Shown one piece after another: positions 55,714 through 64,000 of a DNA stretch of 64,000 nt. Positions within the stretch are counted from its first letter, which is position 1, and every line of letters starts with the position of its first letter. Under the pieces are notes generated by a model that was not told the DNA's origin, searched no databases, and saw only the letters and a list, made by a program, of their open reading frames with translations. The DNA is from Hydractinia symbiolongicarpus (taxonomy: Eukaryota; Cnidaria; Hydrozoa; Anthoathecata; Hydractiniidae). The translations under genes and the position numbers were made by a program. The stretch is taken from NCBI RefSeq assembly GCF_029227915.1, contig NC_079882.1, forward strand, positions 27,702,001 to 27,766,000. The letters are read 5' to 3'.

Positions 55714-55773
55714 GTAAATTCTGTTGTACATAATATGTTCTAAAATTTAATTTTAGAACATATTATGTACAAC
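55486..55773 (-). pseudogene. Non-LTR retrotransposon reverse transcriptase fragment with foldback end
   Basis: Minus-strand frame MYNRIYKYFVDNVVHKAIG, SNPIELVNRISESFDKNEY, ALGVFIDLSKAFDTVNLKII, LSKLQCYGVQ. The FIDLSKAFDTV motif is catalytic motif A of LINE-type reverse transcriptases (the Asp of the first acidic pair); the upstream QFGFqkghSTdxA region is present in a shifted frame (GFQKGHSTDQ). Only about 80 residues remain. Its 5' side (higher coordinates) runs into a perfect 25-bp inverted repeat. Confidence 0.82.
55723..55773. repeat. Perfect 25-bp inverted repeat, 1-nt spacer
   Basis: GTTGTACATAATATGTTCTA(AAATT), one base, then its exact reverse complement. The left arm is part of the reverse transcriptase fragment; the right arm is a reversed copy of it. 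It sits exactly between the end of repeat copy B and the start of unit 2 (55,791). Confidence 0.95.
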
Positions 55774-56581
55774 AATCATGTCATCATTAGTCATGTCACT
55801 TGCGTTGACACCTAGATATAGATAAGTTGTTAAAAGATTGATTAGCCTCCACGCCTCCAGAATAAGTGCAATGTATATTCAGAGTAAGTCAAGTGATCAA
55901 AAGAAGCCTTAAATACTTCAAAAGTTACATTTGTGGTGAACAAAACACCTTTTACTGCCCGAGGACAACTATAGACTTATAAACAGCCCTCATTTGGATT
56001 TTCCTAATCATATAGCATATTTCCTAGCTGCTTAGTCAATGGATGTGATATCAAATGACTATATCAAAATTTAGTCGCTATTGACACATTAAAATTATAA
56101 AGATATATCTTATATAAGAGAGGATCCCTGACTGCTAAAATCTTATGTTAGTGATCTATTGACATATAGCGAAACTAGGTACTGCGTTGCTTTCGAAACA
56201 AAACAAAAAAGCCCCATATTTTTTTAATATCTTGTTGTTAATCCTGTTTGCATTAGTGTTCTAGAAACGTTGTATAACATAATCACGCTTTATGCCAATC
56301 ATGATACAAGGCACGTACTACTAGGTGTAACAAACTATGCGTCTAATCAAAGCAACTTAATAGTGGCCAGTACTGCAATTGCAGTGGGCAGATAGAAACA
56401 AATGGAGCAGCTATTATTATAAGCAAAGTTGAGCAAGAATCTCCAAAAGTTAACATGACAATACTTTTTAATCAGCTTAATTACATAAAATCAATGCGTG
56501 TGCAATAACCGTTTATGACTACTCCTAAATAATAAAATTAATTAAAGCTTTCATGACGCATGAAATTACAGAGTAATTTTG

Positions 56582-56588
56582 TATAAAT
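56582..56588 (+). promoter_or_regulatory. Putative TATA box, gene copy 3
   Basis: TATAAAT, 44 bp before the ATG; one base different from copy 2 in the upstream base. Confidence 0.5.
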
Positions 56589-56625
56589 ACAAGTAAAAAA
56601 TTACACTTGTAAAGTTCATCTTACA

Positions 56626-58278
56626 ATGGCTGATCTAGTTTATGTATTCATTTATGCATTTCACTTTTTTGCTTCTTCTACCTTCTGTATCGTAAGTTAT
56701 AGTTCATTGCTTTTGTATACTGCAAAAAATAGCACTAAACAATGCTTTCTTGACTTAAAAATGTAATTTTTTTTAGGATGGGAAAACAATAGCAGTTGCA
56801 ACTGACAAGGACACACAAAATGGCAAAGGAAAAGGTAATTACCGCAAAAATTTGCGCAAGTATGGAACAGTGTACTTTTTAAAAAAAATTTTTAATTTGT
56901 TTATCAACATCTTTTAGATATTCCTGAAGTATGTCAGAAAAGAGCTTTTATAAAAACACATGACACAAAAGGTAGGGTGACATCAAACAAGAATTGTAAT
57001 GTTCTGCATTAATAACAACTTTGTGAGTAGTTACGTTGTTGTTTTACTTACTCAAGCATTTGCTGACTTTATAGGGAAATGGCTTCTTCCAGAAGACTTC
57101 GTTAATTTTAAAAACTGCACTCAGTACTATCCATCCTGTAAACAACAAGTTGGAACATTAACCACAACATACGCTGAAGATTCAGATGGCAAAACCTTGA
57201 TAATTTTTCAAGTCACTGATATTACCATGCAAGGTACATGACATTTGATGTTACTATTATTCTGTGAACGCATTTAAAAGTCTAATTATACAAATTTTAC
57301 CATGGTAGGATGTTTGGGGTATTTACTTCAACTAACTGATGACATTGAAACAAAAGATATTTATTTTAATTTTGATAATGAGGTAAGCATTTATTTTTGC
57401 ATATTGTAACTTCTAACTAATAAAATGGATTTCCATTTAAGGCCTCTTTTGGAAAATAATTTCCAAAGTATTTCTCCCACGCCAATAAGGAGATAAATCT
57501 TCTTTGAACAAAGCAAAGAATCAACAAAATGAAAATTACTTGGGGTATTTTAGGATGCGGACTTTATGAAAGTAATTTACTTCCGTCTTGGATTTACTTA
57601 CAACTTTACTGTCACACCATTGCCAGGAGGCGAATCATTAAGCATAGTGACAAAGGCACCAAGTAAGTCCTATAATATGCAGAGTATAATTGAAAGCTAT
57701 AAAGCTGGTTAATGATAATCCTTGCTGTGTTTTAGCACACTGTGAACTGGAAGTGATAAAAGATATATATAATAGTAAGTACAAAGTCAACTCTAGGTAC
57801 TATCTTAAAACAATACCAAAAATAATTATACAACTAGTTTTCATTTTCTGTTTTTCAGAACTTGAAAAGGAAAAGAAATTATTTGCAGACTGTGATCAAC
57901 CCAGTAAGTTCTGCTCGGTTTAATGGTACCTAGGTAGCAAAAGAGATCTGTAAAACATCTATGTGTTTATTGACGCAGTTTATAAAATCCTTTGTTTTTT
58001 GGTTTAGAATACTAGCTTTGTTTTTTGGTTTAGAATACTATGGGGTTTGAGTTTTATTAAAGCATGTATTTGTAAAATTGTGTTTGTAATACAGTACTGT
58101 TGAAAGATAAAATTACACCAGTTTAATTTCTTTCAAAGGTTATACAGAACGAAAACGTATCGCGACAAAAATATGCCAAAAGTATCCTCGCAATGGAGCG
58201 AAACGATGGAGAACAACACAGAAGTTGCTTACTCAGCGAAATTGCAAATTTGTACTCCTTTCTTATAACTCACTTTAA
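56626..58278 (+). CDS. Unknown small secreted protein, 247 aa, nine exons (copy 3)
   Basis: Exons: 56,626-56,691, 56,777-56,834, 56,918-56,971, 57,075-57,233, 57,309-57,382, 57,554-57,662, 57,736-57,774, 57,859-57,903, 58,139-58,278. All splice sites are kept. The protein differs from copy 2 at only two positions that I found: His20 to Phe in the signal region (STFCI instead of STHCI) and a Lys to Arg in exon 3 (CQKRAF). It lies in segmental duplication unit 2. AATAAA at 58,378-58,383. Same unknown family and same predicted secretion as copy 2; it could also be an allele brought in by assembly (see findings). Confidence 0.78.
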
Positions 58279-58595
58279 AAATTACGCCGATATTTTTTTA
58301 CCTATAATAATGTTCATTTGCGGACACATGCTGGTAGCATATAATTATTTTCATTATCAGTGACGTATATAACAAAAAATAAAATAAAAAATTTGTTTAA
58401 TATATGACAAGTAACCGGTGACGTCATTATTTTCTTTGAATAACCTTATACCAAACCCTATATCAAAAGAATGTTTAATATTAAAATAGTCTGTATATTA
58501 ATAATGCCCGTATTCTGCGTTTCCATGCTTTTATAATATTGCAAGTCATAGAAATGCCAAGCAACCATTAGTTTTTCTAGATTCTACAATAATAA

Positions 58596-61500
58596 CTTAT
58601 ATAATAATACGAAGTGTATGTGATGGTGATAGTGGATATCGTCATTTTACTTTGATGTCGCCGAAGTTCTCTTTGAAGTTGCCGAAAAAATCATGTCCAT
58701 TTTGGAAGTACCGTTATTTTTTTACCTCACGTGATGAAAACGCCTCAATTTGATTTGCTGAAATAAATTTAACGGCTAACTTTCAAGAAATGGTGTCCTC
58801 TCGCCACTAAAAAAACCCACATCCCTTTATCTTGAATAAAGTAAAAAGAGTGGTTTAAAAAAACATATTAAAAAAGAAAAAAGTCTAAGTGAAGAAGTAG
58901 AAAAGTGAAGTTGGAAGTGGAGCTAGAAATAAGTTAGAAGTAGAAAATAAAGGCTAGAGTTTGATGTCGATTTAAAATCACAAATAGTAGGGCCTTTGAT
59001 ATTGTTAGATGGTTGGTTCTTATGTCGCTGGAGCAAGCAAACTCCCTTTTTTCAGCAAAAACTACAAAAAAGCCTCAAATACTCAAGTTCTATATGTTAA
59101 CGCGTACGTAGCTATATTTGTTTACATTTTGTTGTATAATTAATGTACAATGGTGCGTAACTAATGTGTTTGTCCTAAAAATCAAAATGCCACATAACCT
59201 AGTAGCTGACTAACAAACGGAAAACTTTGGTTTGTTGAACTCACTGTAATGTTATTATTTTTTACATTACTATTGTTTCTTTTTATATGTGTTATACTAA
59301 GCATAAATAGCTAGCTTTAGTTTTAGCTACTGTTGGGCAGCTAATGTTAGCCTCCAAGTCCCACTCCCCATCCCATGATGGCTAGCTCTAACCTCTATGA
59401 CTTATATTGTTATTCCGCTTTTTTACTTATCTATAGCTAGCTACCTTAGTTTCCAAACTTCTCTTCTTTTATGAGCACGAATGATGATGTAAAAATCTGC
59501 CTGCAAAATCTTTCAAAGTCTTAAACTTTTGCAGGATAGTCGGTTGTAGTTTTATGTCCATAAGAGTATAGTTATTTTCACATTTTCTATAAACTTTACA
59601 AGGGCACCACATGCAATATGACAAGTGGAATAATATTTTTCAGAATTAAAAGCGTGTGTTAAGTTATTTTTGATTCTGACATCCTGTTAATCTTTTGCCA
59701 TAAGCCAACATGTAAAATGCCAGGTTATTTTTACAGGGGGTTGTGGACATTTAATTGCAAATTTACATGGGTTTATGACTTTATTTTAATTCATGAGAGG
59801 ATGGTATGGTTGTTCGTGTTTTTGTTTATGTTGCAAACTGCTGTTTTTAAAATTTTGTGTAAACTTTTGTGGGAAAAAGACCACATGCAATAGATATATA
59901 CTGAAAGAACAAATTTTTATTGAATTGGACTCCACTGAAGGCTGTTGTGTAAGCTAATGGCTTTTCATATTTGGTATTATAAAATTTTGTTTGGGAAAAC
60001 TTAACAGTATGTTTTCAATTATTGACAAGAATTTTAAAAATTGTAATAACTGTGTTTGGTGATAATGAAAAAATTACTAAAACTTTTTTGTTTTTTATAT
60101 TGTATGAAATGCTTGATTTTTCTATAATTTGATGTGTTTCATAACCTTTTTGTGAAAGATTTATGGGCAATGGCAATATGGGACATGCTAAATGAGCTGA
60201 TTTTTGTTGATTTGGATGTGCTCCTCAAAAACCGATCTGTTTTATATTTTGTGTAGACTTTTGTGAGGACGGACCGTATATATATATTTCGAAAATAATG
60301 TCTTTGTTGATTCAAAATTTACTCCGCATTCTTCTTTGACATTTACGCTTAAAATGGTTGGTAAAGGTCACTACAGATCATCATACTAAGAAAAACATTT
60401 TATGTTCTTAACCAGTTAATTTTTACATTGTGTGTATATTTTTGCGGAACAGGATAGTATGTAGCTGAATAAACGATTATCCAGATATAAACTTTATGTT
60501 TTTGACACTTTTGATTAAAATAATAAATGTTTTCAACGTAATGAAGCGTTTCACTTAATAAGATATAAATATTTAAGATGTGTTATTTCTGACTTTATTA
60601 TTATTGCTGGTGTTGTGCATGATTTTATGCATTACTTTGATTAGCGTTTCAAGCTTCACGCATTGGAAGCAACGTGTCAACAAATTTCAGGAAAAATATA
60701 TTGTTTATTGACTGGCCCCGCTGGCAGACGTGGATTTTAAAGTGCAAATTTCTAAATATTTTTTTTTGTGTGCTTTAGAGGACTTTACTGACGTCTGCAA
60801 AAACACTTATATCTCCTTATGCGTTTGCGAACGCATATGATAAGTTTTTCCATCTGTACGCATTACAGGAAGCAGCTAAGCGACATTTCGCCAATTTTTT
60901 TATGTAAATGCACTGCTGATGTTAGCAAAATCTGCAAAACAACCTAATATTCTGCCTGAGTAGATTCAACCACGGGTCTTATCGACTAGTACAATAATAA
61001 TACAACCAACCGATAAGGCCCGTGGAGAAATCCACTTAGGCAGAAGCACAATAAAAAATAGGTTGTTTTGGAATTTTTGCTGACGTTAGCACCGCTGATA
61101 TGAAAAAAAATTTGTGAAGTTTAGTTTATTCGTTGCCTGTAATGTGTAGAGGTTTAAACGCTGATCAACTCAATGTATAAGTTCATATGTTTTCGACAAA
61201 CGCCTAAGAAGAAATAAAGTTTAAAAAGTTTTGCTGACGTCAGCAATTACCCGTCAAAATTCCATTTTTTTATAAATCTGTATACCTGTTGCCTTTACGT
61301 ATAGATCTTAAAACGCTGATCAAGAAAATGTATAGGATCATGTACTTTTGACAAACGGTTGCAGAGATATTAGGGTTTGAAGATTTTTGATGACGTCATC
61401 AACCCGTCAATTCCTAAACGGATTCGGGGATCCAGGTTTTCGAAAATTACCCAAGTTGGTCCTAGGTGGTCCCTAGTTACCAACGCGGTGAAAAACCATT

Positions 61501-61741
61501 GACGTCACCACCTTGTTTCCAAGTTATTTGGCCTTAAAATTTTAAGTGCACTGCAATGGCTTCATTAATTTAATATAGGATATTGAAGTTAAAGGAGTGT
61601 TATTGGCGTCGCGCCGTAACGTCATAATATTTAACACTTGAGACATACTTTTTACGGCAACTTCCAAGAAAATTTTGGTGACATCAAAGGAAAATGACGA
61701 TATCCACTATGACCGTCACATGCACTTTGTATTTTTATAAG
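58596..61741. mobile_element. 3.15 kb TIR element, copy in unit 2
   Basis: Same termini and contents as 46,110-49,258, with scattered substitutions; part of segmental duplication unit 2. Confidence 0.6.
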
Positions 61742-64000
61742 AGATAGCCAATTACTCCGGACTGTACCCCAAAACATCTCCCGAGATCAGTGCAAGGCTG
61801 AGGGCGATATTTAGGTATAATAAAGGGTAATCGGTTATTATTGTATTTGTTAACCGTCTAAGTTAGGTAAAAATAAAAAATAAGAATTTCGGTTTAATGT
61901 CCTTCTAACATTATAATTCAGTAGCATTACTTTCGGTAACACTCGACGGCAAACAGTCCCGTGTAAAAACAAACATTCTATGCAGAACTCGAAAGTCCCA
62001 ATAGAATAAACCTTTGTAAACAAAAAACATTACGATGTTTGACACTTACAGAATAATGTATAAAGTTAAATGTGCAACTTAAATTTAATTATAGCGAATA
62101 TTGAAGGAATTTTTTAACTAGCCAGCTAGCTAGTTAGCTAACTAGCCAAAAATAACATGGACCTCAACGAGTTTTAAATTGGGCGAGTAATCAAAAAGCT
62201 GAAGGGACGAGTCTAAAAATGAGGAGGGACGTATTTGTTACAAATTCGTTGTCCTGCATTTAGAATTTTTGAAAAACTGAATATAAAATCATCGTATTTT
62301 TAAGGACAATGAGCTAGTTAACTAGCCATGTTGAAGAAGCGTCCTGACAGAATGTTACTAAATCTGATTACTTTAACAGGTAAATTTGATATTGTTGTTG
62401 TTTCTATCCTATGAAAATGTTTTTATCGATAAATGTATTGTAGGAGTTCGGTAACAATATCATCTCTAAGAAAACTAGAAAATTAAACAACTAATACTAA
62501 AGGATGAAAGGAGTACTGCGTCCGAGGGAGAATTTAAAAATGTAAGTCTATTATAATTTTTGAAATTTGAAATTGATTTGCTAAATCGTACACTACACTA
62601 CAAGTGCACAAAATAGCGATAAATTCTCCGTCGCACTCCTTTCATACCTAAGTATTGGTCGTTTAATTTTTTAGATTTCTTAGGGATAATGTTGTTACAG
62701 AAGAAGAAAGAGGATTATATGTGGCCTGTAACATCTTATCGGGTGAAGTTATAGTTATATATAAGTTATAGCTAGCCTGTAAAAATAATGCAATTTAACT
62801 TACTTTTCGTGACAAAAATGTCTTTTGTAAAAAGATTTTTTGAACCAAAATGCAACTTTGCAACAACGTTAGATATTGGTTGTCACAAACATTACCATAA
62901 AATTACCATAAAAAAACGTTACAGTAATTTCTAAAGTTGCTGCAACGTTGTGTTTTGGTAACATGACGTCTCGACTCAAAAGCAACGTCGCTGCAATGCT
63001 GCGTATTTGCTGGTAATATGACATATCTATGATACATGTTTAAAGGTAATGATTTAAATTAGCACTATCGACTTTTTGAAAGATGAACATCCTAATCAAA
63101 CGTCAAGAATATGTAGCGTTCGCCACATGCTAAGAAACTCAATTGCTCATGTATTCGGTTCTTTATAACGGGTCCGAGAAGTAATTACAGATGTCTTATT
63201 AACTAGTTCATCCGAACTTTATGTTAACGTTACCGAAACGTTACGGACTTTATATGGAAACTGTCTTTCAACGCCGGTCGTTACGTGCCCACCGGGATCT
63301 CTACGCGTGGGACATCAACAATGATGTACCAACAATGATGTTTGTCCCAATCGCTATGTAACGAGCATTTTATACTGATAATAATCAACAATACTATGTC
63401 GAAGTAACAGTAATAATACCATCAGCAGTTTTACTGAAACGTTTTAGGTAAAGGAAAAATCAAACTTAATTTCTAACAGAGCCACTTTAGCCGCAATAAT
63501 GAGATTTTATAAGGAAATAAGGGACAGGTTAAATTAACAAAACTTTTATTAACCAGTTAGCAATATCTCGTAGTTTTTCCAGCTTAAAGAGAGGAACTTG
63601 ATAAACCATTTGTTTTAATTGCAATTTGATGACCTGTTTCGGTAACAACAGACAATATTATGTTATTTGTCGAGGATCTGCAAATAAAAAAGTTGGCACG
63701 GTTGCGCAACAAAAGTGCATGATACCAGTGTTGATTTTTAAGAACAGTCCGACTGGTTTGTTATAGTTCATAAATAGTACTATTTTTGAATTTTACATTT
63801 AACAGTTATTATAACAAGTGAAAGTTTTGAACAAAGACTATGTTTTGTTAATGAAAATATACGTTGAGAAGTTGAGTGTTTTGAAATGAGCGTAGAATAA
63901 GTTAGTATTATCAGCAAAAAGTATCACATCTGATGTTTTTGAGTTCATTCGTATGATTGCCGTGAGGAATACTTTGTTTTCTGTCTGCAAGATAACCTAT
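61742..64000. other. No gene; diverged copy of 49,259-51,493
   Basis: Third copy of the repeat-rich non-coding stretch, with small insertions such as an extra 'accaacaatgatg' near 63,325. Cut by the window end. Confidence 0.6.

Larger units (their letters stand above)
55791..64000 (+). repeat. Segmental duplication, unit 2 (truncated by the window end)
   Basis: Direct repeat of 43,315-51,500 with about 1-2% differences. It contains gene copy 3 and a full copy of the 3.15 kb TIR element, and runs off the window just before the reverse transcriptase fragment. Confidence 0.93.

Noticed and set aside
35042-58278. Venom toxin or allorecognition gene for the 247 aa family
   Set aside because: Tempting for a cnidarian, but there is no known toxin cysteine framework and no immunoglobulin-like domain; calling a function would be invention.

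Overview
The window is A+T-rich invertebrate DNA dominated by mobile elements. The assemblage (Polinton/Maverick, copia-like, pogo/Tigger-like, Helitron-like with a tetranucleotide core, a CAT-tailed repeat) and the compact intron-rich gene family on the right suggest a marine invertebrate, most likely a cnidarian and possibly a hydrozoan. That placement is inferred from element families and composition, not from a diagnostic host gene.

Layout. 1-1.5 kb: wreck of a copia-like retrotransposon (minus strand). 2.6-5.7 kb: two copies of a CAT-repeat SINE-like element; one is followed by a 1.6 kb TIR element rich in GCGTTAA, the other is split by a 601 bp palindromic element. 6.08-10.12 kb: a TA-flanked pogo-like DNA transposon carrying two decayed DDE transposases on opposite strands, the minus-strand one probably a nested Tigger-type insertion. 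10.4-11.3 kb: a Helitron-like element with about 700 bp of pure (GTCT)n. 11.3-14.3 kb: nothing recognised. 14.4-15.25 kb and 30.1-32.0 kb: remains of an older Polinton-like element. 15,256-30,071: a younger, 14.8 kb Polinton with long TIRs and a TTGGTTA direct repeat at both junctions, inserted into the older one. 33.1-33.3 kb: a second, short Helitron-like copy.

The Polinton has a recognisable gene set: major capsid protein, penton-like minor capsid candidate, coiled-coil/hydrophobic virion-type protein, Cys-His repeat protein and retroviral-like integrase towards the left; KilA/BRO-type protein, A32-like packaging ATPase, zinc-module and small membrane proteins and a SAP-containing protein-primed DNA polymerase B on the minus strand towards the right. 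Nearly every large gene has frameshifts or stops. The polymerase lacks palm motif A and motif B, and the integrase lacks its second catalytic Asp, so this copy cannot replicate or integrate by itself although its ends look fresh.

35-58 kb: the host-gene part. Three intact nine-exon genes, each predicted at 247 aa with identical exon lengths, encode a small secreted, cysteine-containing protein that I do not recognise; a fourth copy is a wreck. Two of the three sit in an about 12.48 kb direct segmental duplication (43,315-51,719 and 55,791-64,000) separated by an extra 4 kb copy of part of the unit. The duplicated unit carries a 3.15 kb TIR element, foldback repeats and a non-LTR reverse-transcriptase fragment.
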